Notes under the pieces: model-generated
Databases searched by the model: none
What the model was told of the DNA's origin: nothing
What the model saw: the letters and a program-made list of their open reading frames with translations, nothing else
Program-made: the position numbers and the translations under genes
Shown here: positions 1-15,349 of the stretch, in pieces
How the letters are laid out: each line of letters opens with the position of its first letter
Position numbering within the stretch: position 1 is the first letter of the stretch
Source: Callaeas wilsoni
Lineage: Eukaryota > Chordata > Aves > Passeriformes > Callaeidae
NCBI GenBank assembly: GCA_013398955.1
Contig: VWPU01019110.1
Location: 78,476-142,475 of the forward strand
Reading direction: 5' to 3'
DNA length: 64,000 bases

Positions 1-3000
1 GACTTTACTGGGAAAATGAGTTTTGTTGTTACAGGTTTGATTGCTATGGAAAGAATTAAAGGATTTTTTCTTTAATGCAACTGACAGCTCTTTGCCCTAC
101 GCCTTCAGAATAGCTGATGACAACTGCAAGCACTTGACACCTGTGAAAATCAGACTTCAAACTCTTGAAGTTTGGAAAAGCCTCTCAATCTCCTGACCTG
201 TTAAATGTGATATTGAAATGAAAGGTAGTTTGGAAAAAGACTCAAGGTCTGTAAGCCTCAAATTTAGCTTACTTTTATAAACACTTCCTGAAATGGCTTA
301 GCTGTTGTGACAGGTACTTTTACAAGAAAAAAAAAACCCCAGGACTTGACAGCGGTGCTTTCTTAGAAGCTTGCTTTACATGTAGCAATAGGAGCAACCT
401 TGCCTTTTGACTTAGGCTTTAATTTGAAGTTAGTCAGTGACACCCAGCAACTTCCTCTGAGACATGCAGTGGGTGCAGCGATGGCTGCCTCCAGGTACAT
501 GAGGGCAATTGTTGAATTAAAGTGCACCTCCGTAGGAAAAGAACTGTTTTGCCCTTTCCTTTTTAACATGCATTTTAAATCCCTTAAGCTTTTTTAACTG
601 TTGAAAAGTGAAGTGCTGCTTCCTTTTTCCTTGGCTTTCACAGTGAGTAGAGACAGGCTGATCTCGATTATTAGTTAGCAGCAACCAACATTGCTCCTCT
701 TTTTAGTGCCTGTAGATCACCAAACTGTACTGCCTCCATTGCTTTTTCTTACTTACTCTATGGTATGACCAAGGAAACTCTACTACTTAACTCTCAAATC
801 TGCTGACTAGTTGCAGTTAGCTCTTTACCTTCATTTCCTTTTTTGCTTGCTATGTAGTGCGAATGGTATCTTTAGGGAAAGGAGGAATTGAAGTGATGTT
901 TGTTCAGGCCAGGCTGCTATATCTTACCTTCATCTGTGCCCTCTGGGAGTGTCCCAGGAAAGGCAGGAAGACAGCACCTGCTGCAGGGAGATCAAATCAC
1001 GTTTGTTGAACTAAACCAGACTCAAGGTAAACTGTAAACTAAGGCTGAGCCTTCCTGGGCATGGTTTTGACTTCTGGAGAGCTGGAAGTCAGAAGTGTAG
1101 CAGTCTGTTTCCTGGCCTTCTAAAGCAAATCCTTAACTGGAACTGAGGAGAAGTATCTGTATGTCCTGGACCATTGAACATTTATACTGGGATACAATAT
1201 AAATGGCTTCCCAACTGCTTCTCCAAAGTGTTTCCTCCCTGGGCATGGAGGCTGTGGTGGTGTGACTTTACTAGAAGACAGTTTTGTTTGTCATAGTGAA
1301 CCATTGCCATGTCCAAAGAGTACCCTGGTTCCGTGGCATTTGTGGTGCAAGGAAGTGCTCATAATGTAGGAACAGTGACTGTGTTTGCCTTCCACTAGTG
1401 TCCTGCATCTATTTTTGATTCCTCTTCCCCAACCCTACCTTAGCTGGTTTTTTTTTGCTCCCTGTGATGACTTCTGCTTGCACATCTCCTGGATGCAGGA
1501 GGATTCCCTTTTCCACCATGGTTTGAGTACTCACTCCCATGTCTTTTCCAAGCTGTTATACTGACTCAGCCTGGGTTGGGTGGGTGTCTGCAGCTAGAGC
1601 CTTTAATCTCCTCCCTGCTCTGCTACTTACTTTCCTTTGATCTCTGGTACCTCCCAGAGCCATTTCTTTCCTTTGTCAGATACCACAGCTACTAACCTGC
1701 TTTCCATGGAGGTACTTGCAGCCCTCAGTATTTACTCTCTGTAGCTGTTTCCTTCCCCAAATGCCAGTGTTTGTTTTAATCCCTGTGGGATGATCATCTG
1801 CACTTTCTTCCTAACCTACACTAGTTTGGTACAGCTAGCTAATTTACATTCATCAAGTCTGTGCCTTTCAGAAGCTCTGTGTAGGAGGCCACTGTGTTTT
1901 TTCAACCAGATGAATTTGCAGGAGCCTGCACGCCCTGTGTCGGTGCAGCCACATCACACTTTGAGACGCCCACACTTGGGCTTCCCCAGATGTGCTCAGA
2001 GCAGATGGGCGCTGAGCCAGTTGCTCTCTGGGTGGCTGTGAGCTGTCCTTCAGAGGTCTGCTGGTAAAAACAAGATGGGACATGAGAAGTCTTTCATGCA
2101 GGGAGGCTGTCAAAGAGACTTCCACTCCCTTCCTGCCATGGGAGTGGAGGGATGTTCCGAATTCCTCATCCTTTTCTTTCTGTAGGTGCCCTCACTGGGA
2201 TGGTTTCTCAGTTTACCCTGACTCCAGGTAGTATATATTGCCCTTCTGATCTGCTGGCAGTTGCTTGCTGCTTGCAGCAGCCCTATCCTATGTGTAGCCT
2301 GCTCTTTACTTCACAAAAAGTTAGTGTTCCATTATCTCTCCATGCATGCCTCAGCCCAAGGGTTTTCTGAAGGAAAGTAGTAACATCAGGGCAGTAGCAG
2401 AATTTTCAAAATGTTGAGAGGAACTCGCTGACTTTAGATAAAATGGAAGATACTTGTCTTTATCTTCTCATTCCCCGGGCTGTAGCTGTATGTTGGTGCT
2501 ACTCAGGGCCGAATTCTCTGAAGAGGGAGGCCGGTGTGAGGAGCAGCATTGCCTCAGGGGATTGTGTGGTTTAAAATACACCCCTGCTATAAATGGCAAC
2601 AGATGGTAGTGGGATTCTTTGAGGTGGACTTTTAGTCAAACATGACTTTCAAACAGCTGTCCCACCACCCCCTCTGATCCCTTATCAGTGCAAGTTTTTG
2701 GAAAAGGTGTGAAACTGAACAAGGGAAGGTTGACTTCGATTTCTGTTTTGCAGCTGCAAGGAAAACACTGTAGGACCTTTAGTTTCCTTTTTCTGTGCTG
2801 CCAGACATAGCTCTTCTGCCTCTACTAGCTCTTTTACCAGTGCTACTCTGCATATTACTCAGATTAAGGAAATGTAAACAAGCGTGCAAGTGGGGTTTTA
2901 CAGTGTCTCTGTGTATTTCTAATGCATACCATGTTTGTTGAAGGGTTGCCTGGCACACTGGGTTTGGTTCCCCCAGTACCCAGGAACACAGAAGCTGTTC

Positions 3001-4374
3001 TATTAGTTTCCAGCCGATAATTTTTCATTTGCTCAGGAAGGGCATCCTGTTACATTGGCTTCCACACAGTATCTGTTTACCCCATGAAACCTGAATGTGA
3101 TCTTGAACTCTTGACCAGATACCCTATCTGCTCACACTTTTCTTTATTATCCTTTGAAGTGGTTTTTTTATGTTGTTGTTTAGGGGTTTTTTAATTTTAT
3201 TTTTATTTAATATCCTTTACAGCAAGATGGATGGTAGTTCAGCTGATTTTTCTTTTAGTTACTCTTTACTTGGTATCCCTACTTAGATTAGGTTGTATAT
3301 ATTGTGGGCTTTACTTCCCATTTCTCCTTATTTCTTTGTCTGCCTATATTCAGGCAGAAATGGTGCCTTTTTTTTTTAGTTTTTTTTTTTTTAAATTTTG
3401 TCCTTTATAGCAGGCTATTAATGCTTGCTGCAATTGAAAGGCAGATACTACACAATATGAGTCTCGTCCTCAAAGGTTGTAAACAGAGGGGGTAATTCTT
3501 GCTTTTCATTTTGCCCTAGCCAGATAGATTAGTTCTCATGTGCCTTAAGTATGTAGGATTTGCAGATCACTCTTGACCTGTCAAAATGAAAGCCAGCTGT
3601 AACAATGTGATACCTGTCTTGTGGGTTGAAGCAAGAGCTGGGTTTTCTGAAGCTTGGGCTGCTATTTGGGATGCCAGGCTTTCTTTGAGAGAGTGGAAGT
3701 TCCTTTGGCAGATTTTTTTTTTCCCTCAGTAGAGACCCTGGAACAGCTACTCTCTGCAATGTCTTCTGAATGTGTGGTGGGTTGACCATACTTTCTCCAG
3801 GACATCAGAAAACTTGCACTACTGCTTTTTCTGTGAGCTTCAAATAGACCTCTGAAATCAGCTGAGGGTATTTTTAATACTAAAACACTGACTTCAGATT
3901 CAAGACTTGTGTTAGAAAGCTGTGACTTGAACAAGTGAGAGAAGAGTGCTATGTTCTTGCTAAACTTGAGGTAGCCCCCATCTTGTCAGGTGGCTGGACA
4001 GTGCACTAACTTGGTGCTGAGACAGAGCAGAGGAGAGCATTAGTAACAAGGAGAAAGCAAATACTGTGTTTCAATTGGAAGCAGCAATGTCAGTGATAAC
4101 TAAAACATTTAAAGCAGGAAGATGTTTCAAAGACGATTTGTACAAAAAGCTAAATTCTTCCCCCAAGAGAGGAGGTCTTGAAAAAAGTCTTTTTAATAAT
4201 TACCTATGCTGCTATTTTAATAGGAAAGTAAGCGAGAAAACATGATTCCTTTTTGCCAAGTTTCATCTCTTCATGAGCTTATTTTTCCATTCATGTTCAA
4301 CTTCCACATATTTTAGTATATCATAAATCTTATAAAAATAAATAGTTATTTAGCAGAATTCTTGTTGAGGTATG

Positions 4375-4426
4375 AGTGTGTGTGTATGTGTATATCTATA
4401 TGTGTGTGTGTGTATATATATATGCA
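4375..4426. repeat. TG/TA microsatellite
   Basis: Alternating TG dinucleotides interrupted by TA blocks (TG run, TATATCTATA, second TG run, TATATATATA). A simple-sequence repeat in RASSF3 intron 1, probably length-polymorphic. Confidence 0.9.
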
Positions 4427-7400
4427 TGCCAAGGCTAGTATTACAATATTAAGTGTAACTGTTTCATCTGAAAACATCTCACTGTCCTTAAGTGTAAAGT
4501 CTTGCCATATTCATAGATACTTAATGAATCCTACCTCTGTGGTACTCCAATTCTGTATGGTGCTTTCTAGGTAATAAAATAATTCTTATATAAATGACCA
4601 CATTAAAGTGTTTGTGTGTTTATTTTTAAAAGCACTTGATGGCTAAGTTTGGAAGAGCCAGCGTTGTTATTCCTCCTTGTCTCTCTGGGTTAAGTTACAG
4701 CTTTTAATTACAGTATCACTTGCCAGCATCCCTCCCACAGACTCTTTGCCTGATCCAGCACACACAGTATATGCTGCTAATCTTGATGAGTCTTTCCCCT
4801 TCTCTTTATTGTAGAGTATGTGGCATAAGGCCGTAAATTCCCTGCATGGTACTCAAAGCTTGCTTTAGAAGAAGAAGAATTAATCATTTCAGCAGGGATT
4901 TTTTTTCCTGTGATATTTCACAAATGTTTGTGAATGTGCCTTCCAATAACAACAACATATTAACAACAGCTTCTTCCCTTCTGCAAGTACACCACTGCTC
5001 ATGTTTCTGGCTTTAAGTCAAAGAGTGTTTTGTGTTGTGGTTGAATTGAGTGATCCCTAGCTGCTTCACCTCGGGCTCTGTGCGTGCCTCATCAGATAGT
5101 CATCTTGGTTGGCCACCCTCACTTTGGGACCTGCTGTTTCTCTCTTGCGCATTGGTGATGGTATTCCCATTTCATATGGAAGCTGAAACATAAGAAACGT
5201 GTGGACACCCATATGAAGTCAAAAGCAAGATCTGTCTTAGAGCAGTGTCTGGCAATTATTAATGGTACAGCTAATGGTTGCTGGGGAAGAAGAAGAGAAG
5301 TGGGGCAATTATGCAGTGGTGTCCTGACAGAACACTCTTCTAGCCTCTTCGATTTGCAGGGTAGGTTGCTTTCTCCTGAGAGTTAGCTGGTTGCTTTTGC
5401 ACCCATGTAAACTTGTAGCATCCCCAGAGTCCTGTGACATGGAATTCCACAGATCCACTTGCAAAAACCACTCTGTCTTTCTATGCTTTTGAAGTGTGCC
5501 TCTTGTCAATGTCACTGGAGTAGGATTCAGCTCTGGACTGAATCTACGCCCATATGCAGGTGTGTGAATGCAAGTATCTCACTAACAGTGTTGGCAGCAC
5601 AGCTGAGAGCAATTCAGGTCACCACCAAGTCAGCCTGTGGGTTGGGACTCAGTTGCTTAAACCAGAGGTATCTAATGTTGTCTTGGGTGCTGTTGGATGT
5701 GTATCCTGCCCAATCTCGTGTTGCCCCTTGGTAGGCTGCAGGCATCTAAACCTCTGATGTATCTCCCACTCCTCTGCAGACATCTTGGATGTACTAGGAT
5801 TTCTCACATAAGGCGTTTGTGTTTATCTGGTGGAATTGGCTCCTCTGTCTTACTGCATCACCTGGCATGGGAATTAAACTGTTCAGGTGTTTTGATCAGA
5901 TCAGTGTCTCATGTCCTGTCCTGTCCCCGACTTTGTTCCCTCCTCTGTGTAGTAAGAATTGTCCTCTGCTTCTGATCTGGTTAGATCTACAGCTGTGACA
6001 GACTTGTGCATGTATCTCCCATTGCAGAGAACTTGTCCGGCTTGTGCTTGCTTTGCTTGCAGATGTGAATGTTCATGACTCAGCAAATTCTAATAACTAC
6101 CAGGTCTCAAGTCAGCTCCCCTAAAAGGAGAGAACCTGCCATTAACGATCATCTGTGGATATTTTTGTACTTTAAACTCCTTTTCAGGGCAGGGGTAGAA
6201 CCTGTTCCTGCCAAGCCAAATTCACTTGAGAGGTTCCTCCCGCTGTTCCTTCCTTCTGTGCTGGGCTCCTTCCAGTTTCTGCAGCAGGGGATCTTACAGA
6301 CCCAGCCTCACAGTTAGAGTTGCTTGATGAAAATACTGCCACAGAACACCTGAAAAAGCTTGTGTTTGCAAGTATATGAGGAAAATAGTGCTACGTGCAG
6401 TGTGGAGAATAATATACTGATGGTAATCCATAAATGAATTAGTTTGTTCTGTAGTTCTGTTTAGTTGCTGATGAGAACAAGTCTAACAATGCTGCTCAAA
6501 AAGATGGATGCATTTATTTAAAGAGTAGGTGGACCTTGAATTAAACAACAATTCTGAAACAGCGCTAAATGCGTCTCTTTTAGCACGTGGTCCTGACCTG
6601 CTGTGCCTGTGCTAGCTTTCCCCACTGGTTCCCTGTCATCCTCCTGAACTCCACAGCTTTCCCTTTGCAGTTGCAGCTGCTCCAGGGACACTCAGAGGAA
6701 TTTCTGTCATGGACAAATCCACCGTTTCCCTGCAGCTTCTCCCTCTGCTGCAATGGAGCTCTTTGGCTGGAGTTTTGAGAGAGGGGAAGAATGTCTTCTT
6801 GATACGTAATGTTGTGAACCTTGGCTCAACCTTTTTAACATTAGTTGCAGTTGTGATCAACTAAAAAATGGTTGTTGCCATCTGTGCAATTTCAGTCAAT
6901 ACATGCTTGTGTGCCACAGAGGTAATGGTTTATGTTCTTTTAAAATAATCTGTTTGAAAATGATTGTTGCAAATTTGACACTTTGATATGTGCTGTATTT
7001 TTCTTCTGAAAGCATTTTTAGTACCTTTCCCTAGCTTTATTTTCAGTGAGATGTACTTAAATCCATTACTTAGTGGTTGTGTTCAAGTTCATAGTAAAGC
7101 TTACAGCCTACACCTCCTCAGTACTTCTCTTCCAAAGCGTGCACAATTAAAACTCACAGATTAAACCTCATCTTAAAACGTGTGTATTCATGGCAAAATC
7201 TGAACTGACTCTTCATTCCTGGTTTAAATGCTGGAGTGAAAAATATGGACTTTCCCCATTATCCAGCTGTAGAGACAGTAAATTAGAGGCCTCTTAAGGG
7301 GCCAGGTGTCCCTTGGCAGTATTTTGATGTCTCTAGTTTCTAATAAGCAAACTGAGTATTTGGAGTTTCTAAGTCGGTCTGGGTATGGGGAGAGTTGCAT

Positions 7401-10400
7401 TCTGTTATTTATAAATCTAAAATAAGCATTGCTGTGCTCCTTTGGCTGCTCTTTCTTATGTTAATCCTTAGTTTTTAATCTTGTTCAACTGGATTTGTTC
7501 AATGCTTTTTTACTTCAAAACTGTGCAGTCACTTAAACAGCTTGAGTCAAGACAGCAAATATCAGCAAGGGTTTGGACAGAAACTAAGATCATGTTCTGC
7601 AAACATCTGTTGTGGTGGAGGGTGGCGGTAGCCCTTTCAGTGGGAGTACTCTGTGAACTGGAGCAGTCAGAGCTGGAAGATACTGTAATGTTAGAAAAGT
7701 TAATGTGAGAATCAGTATTCTAGTGCTAGCATTCCTGATAACTTGGTATTTCAAAACATCCCATTAAATAGCTGTATGGCACTCTGTAAACTGAAACACA
7801 AGAGTGCTGAGGTTATGGGTGCAGGGGTAATGTTTGCTTGTTCTGTGTAATGTTTAGAAAAGGTTTGCTAAGCCTACTGTTTACAGCTGATTTGCAAAAT
7901 ATTCCCAGGAATGTACAGTTGTGCTGGCAAATTATTCTCTTAACCAGTAGTAGTTTGCAAAGAGATCCCAGAGGGAGTAGGAGTGTAGTTATGACCAGTC
8001 CTAGTATGCAGGAGTGTGTCTGATGCTCCCAGTTCATGGGCAAGTCACTGCAAAGGGCTGGCATTCCCGTGCCTGCCAGTGGGGAGCCTCTCTCCACCCA
8101 CCAGCCCTGTCACCAGCTATAGCAGTCAGTTGGTCATCTACCTGTTATCTATTATTAATTTATAAAAGAATCTGCTTCTGCGGTGAAAATTACTGTTACG
8201 TGTTTCATTGACAACACCTGAACTAGCTAAAACAAGAGCATGACCCCCTGGTGATACTACATCTGCCAGTTTACATGCAAATGAATTCCCCTCAAAGCAT
8301 TTTGAGATCAGGTTGGGCACAGGTGTTCTGGTGGGCAGGAAAAACAGATGGTGGTGGCTGATGGTCTCCTGAGGTGTGCCAAACAGGAGAGGAGGGTCAG
8401 TGGGGTTAGTTCTGTTGGGAAAAGTAGATTACTTCCTGCCTAGCTTCATGTTTTATGTCTTGGAGCATGGAGTTGGGACTCTGGTGGCAGGAGGAGAACA
8501 CAATGCAGAGGTCTGCACAGTGTCTGCCCCCCTGTCAGATGCAGAGGGTACTTTGGAAAGCCTCATCCCAGAGCAGGCTTTTTGGCTGTCCTGTGTATGG
8601 GCTGTGCGACTGCCATGTATCTGTGTGGGAGGGTGGCTGGAAGCAGGTGTGCTGCATTTCCAGTATAGTTATGTGGCCATGTAAAACTGCTTGGAAGTAC
8701 AAAAAAGGGAGAGCACACTCTCCTTACGTTACTGGTAATATCAAGATCTTGCTGGTTTTGATCACTCTTTCCTCAGGATACAACTAGACTTCTTCTGACT
8801 CACTAGAAGTGTGGTATTTCCTAGTCTGGTTAAACCTATAAGAGGTTTGAGAGTCTTGTTAATTTTTCAATAATGTAAATTAGTTAGATATACGAGATTG
8901 AGAAATTGCAAACAAAATGCAGCTTTACTGAAGCAAAACTAGAAGGTGTGGTGGCACCTCAAGTTGTATACCCCGCAGCTTTATCTTTCCTTATGATCAC
9001 GTACCTCCTTTGTAGTCTGCTTGTTTAGATTGCCTGTGCTCTTTTTCTGAAATGCTGAAAAGCTGTGGCTGGCTTCTTCCCACTTTGCATCATAAAAGCT
9101 ATTTCATTAAAAGCATGTAGTAAGCTTCCTTTGTTCCTTGTTCCTCGTGTTTCTACACTTTGATGTTGTCATGCCATTTTTTTCTGAAAAGTTATCATTC
9201 CTGCATGTGTGCATATGTCGGCATCAGTGTGTTACCTTAGTTAGCCTATGTAAGTAACTACTTTGATTTTTGTTAATTTTTACTAAATAATAAATGAAGA
9301 ATCCTGCTAATTTCATTACGATTTCCTCATGAATGGTCCTAATAATCAAGGACTATGCTCTGCCACTTTGAGAGAACTTTCTTGCACTCAGGGTGCCTTG
9401 TAGTTTTTGTGTAAAAGTGATGCTTATTACTATGCTACTGTAACGTTCAACATTCATAATGTGGGACAGAAGTGATTGGATGCTAAATTAATGCCTTTTA
9501 AAATCTGAATTCCTTCCCTGCACTGTTCTGTTGTCTGTAGTTTCCAGGTCTGCTCCTTGTGTTATAATATAGTAGTGCTTGCTAGGGTGCTACGTAGGGG
9601 AAACACCCATGTGTTCCTCTCCCCATTCCCTACCCCTTGCAACCAAACATTACATAAAAACTTTTTATGTGAACCCACAGTGTTTGTCGATTTGAAAAGT
9701 TTTTGCTATCACATTATGCAAACGCCATACTGGTAGAAATTTGGCTGAATTTCAATGTTCTGGCAAAATTGCCTGTACAGGTTTGGAACAGAAGAAATAC
9801 CAAAACTTTAATTAATTACATGTTGATTGAGGTGTAAAAGCTGAGGCCCTTCACATGTGACAATTAGAGAGGTCTTGTTAGCAGACCTGTATTATATATG
9901 CTCAGTGGAAGAGTGGGATGTGAACTGACTGGTCTGATTACAGGACTAACGCTTTTGTGTGTGTCAGAGGTTCCAGATATATTCTTAATTTTTCCAGCTC
10001 TTGAAAAGATTCCCCTTTACTGTATAGTTCTAAGTGTGCATGTGTATATTTGTAAGCTAAGAATGGCTCCTGTGATCTATAAACTTCTAATAAGATAACA
10101 TAGTGGTATGACTTAGTAACTTACCAACTGTAAGTTTAAAGACATAGGCAAATGCTGTGTTTCCATTTGGGTGATGGTTTTTTGTTTTGTTTTGTTTTTT
10201 TAACTTTTATTTTTTTCTCCTTTTAAAATGGTGTTGATATGGTGTTGCATGCTTCATTTTATTGGCTAAAACCATGAGTTCTCAGTATTTTCTGTTAAAG
10301 TACAGGAAATGTTAACAAAATATTTCAGATGCTTTTATTAAAAGGCAGTTGTAATTTTGCTTTGCAGAATTCATTGTTTATTAGGTGAAATTTTGATTGT

Positions 10401-13400
10401 ACTGGTTTCAGCTAATCTGATTCTTGCCCATAAGGTGACCCATCCTTTTCAATGTGTTCTGTCTTCTGAGTGTTTTCTCAGAGGGTGCGGTGGTACTGAT
10501 TATCCTTATTACCTCTAACAAGGATTTTTTTTTAAATGAAAAATTCTACTAGACTCTTTTGTTTCCACCTGAAATGGCTATCAGCTCTAGCAGATCTCAT
10601 ACCTTCATAAGCTTCATAATTACATTTCCTGAAGCAGAAGTCAGGCTTAAGGAAAGGTGGAGTAGCAGCAGTGCTTCCTTGTGCCTGTAACATCCTGCCC
10701 ATAAAAGCAGGGAAATAGCTGTTTGGAAAGGAAAAAAGAACAACTTTTTGAACTTTTTGTTGTAAAGTCAACACATTCTCCCATTTGCTGGTTAAGAACA
10801 AAGCATGTAATCATTTTACCCCTTCTCTGGTTTCCTGGTGGCCATTCTCCAGCATGGCAAAATAACTTGTGTTTGGAGTTGGGCCATAGCATCAGGTCGT
10901 AAGCAAGCAAGCCCTGTTCTCCAGTGCAGCCTAATTGCTGTTGTCCTGACCTTTCCTCAGATGATAGTTTGTTTATCCAGCTTTTCCAGTGGGATATTCA
11001 TTAACCATGTTCTGAAGTCTTCTGTTCACACCTCCCTTGAATGCCTGCTGGTTGTGGCCTCCTACTCTGTTCTCTCTCCATTGTGTCCTGCCAGTATTGA
11101 TCTAAGTAGCACTGGTATCACCCTACTCTTTTGCTGATGTTATTAAAAAAATAAATGTCTGAATGTAACAACTGTCCTGCAATTCTGAAGTGATTCACTA
11201 CTACAGAATGGTCTGCCCAGATACAGAAATTGTGAGTTGATGAGAAGGGAGCAGCAGGCTCACAAGCACTGGAAATGTTAGTGGTGTAAACTGTCTGCTG
11301 ATACATGGCACCAGACTAGCACAGTGTTTGGGTAAGTTGGGACTTGTCCCATGAGGTGTTTATTGCACTGTAGTTCTCTCATGCTGCAGACTTGGTTAAT
11401 GCTTGTTTATATTATCTGTGGTCTTTTTTTTTAATCCTGTACAAAAATAAAACAACCCCCTGGCTTTCCTTGCTAGTTCTTCTGTTTTCAGTTTGTTTAT
11501 TCTGTTCTTTTTCACCTGTAAAAAGAAAAAAATACCTTGTTCATCCTGTTTAAGAAAGGAGCCTCCTGGATTTGTGGAAGTCGTTTGCAGCCTGGTAGTG
11601 ATTCTGTTACTGGATGACGACTGTGACAGCTGACACTGGTTTCTCAGACAGTGGTAGCATCTAGCCGAGAAGCAGGCATATGGCTAAAAGCAGTCATCTT
11701 TTAAGTTATCTCAGCATTGGAGGCACCTGAATTTGTTTGTAAGAAATTAACATGTGTGTGTGTATTCTGGAAAACAAATTCATACTGAAACTGGGCAACA
11801 AGTGTATTTTTGCAAAAAGGGTTGAGACACAAGTTGGTGGTAGTTTTCAATTTTTGTAATGGTAATAGTATGTTTTGTCTTTCTTTTTAGAGAATGTAGG
11901 AGTTTTGAAGAAACTTGTCCTTTTGTCAGTTTCATGCTGCTTGCAACTGAACTGCTTGGTAGTCTTAAATCAATGTATGATAGATAAAATCCAGGTGGTA
12001 GAAAAACAAGAGATTGAAACCCCTCAGAAGCAGGTTATCATTACTATGCTGATGAGTTTATTCAAGGCATAATCTGGCTGACTCAATTGGTTGGTTTCCT
12101 CACAATGCAGAGATCTGAGGATTGAGTACCATCTTACCAGTGTGATCTTGAGGTCACTAGGACATGGGCTTTAGTGGGTGGTGGCATGGGGCTGGACGGC
12201 TAAGGTCCAGCAGCCAACTGCCTTTACCAGTTTGTTCTCAGCTAGGCCATGAATGCTCTACTGCATCCCTCGTCCGCAAGATGAGAGGAATAACTTGAAC
12301 TGACTCTTTGCAGCAAAGAGTCCAAGAGTGGTTCAAGCATTTTATTTTCCTTCTTACTGGAAGAGCAGTCAAATCTGAGCTCTGAAGTCTTGATGGGTTC
12401 AAACTGGAATTCCAGTCAAATTGAGTGAAGGTAGAGAAAGAACTGAAAAGATCCTGTTTGCTGCAGCGTTGAGATAACTGCCTAAGGGGTTCTGGATTTT
12501 ATTTTTCAACATTTGACCTCTTAAGGCTGGGGATACAAAATACAGGTAAAATCCTATCATTAAGGTCAATGTAAGTTTACACTACAGTAGTACATGGTTG
12601 CCGAGTTTGCCCCCATCCATTTTTCTTTCTTGAATTTTTGCCAGATCAGTTCAGGCAGTAGTAGGTAAAGCTGATGATTATAGTATTCTGCTTTAGAAAT
12701 GTCTTTTGGATACTATCTGTTTTTTAATAAAATGTGGTAATATAAAGGCTGTAGAGAAGGGTACAGTCATTACAGTTTTAGTTGTTAATGAAATGTGCCA
12801 GGTGATATAAATTTTCTGGAGCGTGAAAGAAAGAGGAAGTTTTTCACGCAGACCAGACTGCAGGGGTGCGTCCTTTTGTCTGCACTGTGAAGTAACTAAT
12901 TTGGATGTCTCTTTGAAGAGACTAGTTTTTAATATTTCTGTGGAAGCTGTGTAGAGACTCAGTTGCACAAATTGCAGTGAGAGAAGTAGTGTTGGTGTAA
13001 AAATATTTCCTATGGACTTATTTAATGAATACCTAACTTGTTTTGAAGTAGAGCTACAGTCAGTGTAAACTTTATTAGATTTTGGATGGAGTTAGTTTTT
13101 AGCTCTATTTGTTTTGTATATATGTAAAGCAGCAGTTACATAAATGACTGTAAATAAATGCATGTGGTGGTTTTATCGTGATCTTGTCTAACATACTAGG
13201 ATGATACTTCTGCTACTTTGGCTTAGAGGTTGTGTACTTTACTGAAGATACCAGGGATCACTTACGAGTTTGAGCATTCTCCCAACCCGCCAAGGTTATT
13301 GTTACGAGCTTTTGAGGCCTTTCAAATGCAGACTTCATTTGAAAAATGGATAGTTGTACTTCCTTAATTTTGTGGGGGTTTGAGATGCGTGTGTGGTAGA

Positions 13401-15349
13401 GGAGGGCATTTTCCCTTCAGAAAAGTTTCAAATATGAGATCAGCACCAGGTTGATAGAGACAGTAGAAGTAACTTTTTGAATTTGAAGAACTGTATGTTC
13501 TTCAAACAAAGTACTACATCCTCCCCATGACCATGGCATTTCTTTGAGAAGATGGTTCATCTTTCTGAACATTTTTTTCACTGTTGTGTCTGTGATAAGG
13601 GAAAACTGTCAGGGTTGTGCTATATCTGGAGAGCCAATGTGTGGTGTTTCCTAGATGAGAATTTTTAGTGTGCATTTTTGAGGTTTATGTTTTTTCTTTT
13701 AGGTGGAACAAATCCAAACAAAAATGGCTTGGTTCACCAAGTCTCACCATTTCTGTCTGACACCAGCCCTAAGGCTTGGCTTGGTTATGGAGTTGTTGTC
13801 TTTTCTTGATACAGGCAGGTTTTGTCAGAAGGTTTTAAAAGTAATTTGGTGACACAATATTAGAACTACCCAACCAAACCCAAGAAGGGAATGTTGCTCT
13901 AAAGATAAAATGGTGTTTGACACACTTGGCAAAAGCTGGCACATCACCCAGCTTCTGCTGAGACAAGGCCCACAACTGAGCTTGCTTCAGACAGGAAAGT
14001 GCTGGCAGTAAGCACAGGGAGAAGACTTTATGCCTTGGCCTGGCATGGAGCTCACTTCCCCAAGAACGGCTGGTTGGTTTCCAATGTCAGTTTTAAAGTA
14101 AAATGTATATAGTTGTATTTGAAGACCCGGGAAGCTGTCATTGTAAACAACCTCTTCCTACCTTCTGTTGGGTGGAGCATGTTGAATTCATGCATTGCAG
14201 GGTCATAGGCAAGTACTGTGGTGTAGTAACCCAGAGCCCTAATGTTGCTTAATTGTTTGATCTCTACTTGTATTAATACCCTGGGCTTCAGACCGTACTT
14301 AACCTTCAAGATACACTAAGTAGTTTTCAATACAATATCCTGTATAAGCTTGTTCCCTAATGGTCTTTTAAAAGCTTGATTTTGTTATACAGGTCACAGA
14401 GGCTGGTAATCCATTTTAGTTCATTAAACACCTTATGTGCTTAAATAGCCAGCAGTTAAAACTCACACTTTCTGAAGAGGAGACCTGAAGGAAATGATTT
14501 ACTGTCTGTGATATTTCTTATATCTTGTTTTACTGAAATTTGCAAAACTGAAACAGCTGTTAAATATTATTCAAATAATGTAATATATTTCTTTAAAAAC
14601 ATGTCATAGTATGGAGAGGGAAAAAGTGTACAAATCTGTGTAAAATCTGTTGTGTCTTTAGGGACAAAACCTAATTCTAAGCCTGAGTTGCTATTATTTG
14701 TACAGTTGGTTTTCACTTTAAACAGATGACTGCTTTTTTGAAACTGGGTTGCATGCCAGTAGTTAAAGTACAACCATGTAGGGTACGACAGAGTTTGTAA
14801 CTAGGGGTTTTCAGAGGTGAGGTCACGATGAACTTAAATGAAACTTAAGCAGCAATGTTAATGTCACCAACAAATATATTCAGTTTTCTAGCCTTCCTTT
14901 CACAATGCCTGGATATGAACTGTGTTTATATAGCCTCTGTTTGAAGGAAAATAATTTGTTAAAAGGAATAAAGTGAAGTTACAACTTTTGTTTCTCTGCT
15001 ACTTAAAAATATTCGCCATATAAACATTTGAGTGTTTACATCAGAGGGGGCAGACGGAGCCATAATGTTTGACTTTGTCATTCATTGCTTTCATTAGCAG
15101 GCCAAACCACATGGCAGTACTTGGGAAAAACTGAAAATAGTCAGAAAGTAACAAGTATTTATTAACTGTAATGCCTGTACCCTGTAAAATTATGATAAAA
15201 TTATAAACTGATGGGGATTTCTTTAACCACTGTGGAAGGGAGACCACGTTGCATCATGGATAAAAGTAAAGCTTTTTCATAGAGCTGTAGCATACAGATT
15301 TATAAACAAAGAACATCTAAGCTTTGGTGCACCTGTGTCACAAGTTCTG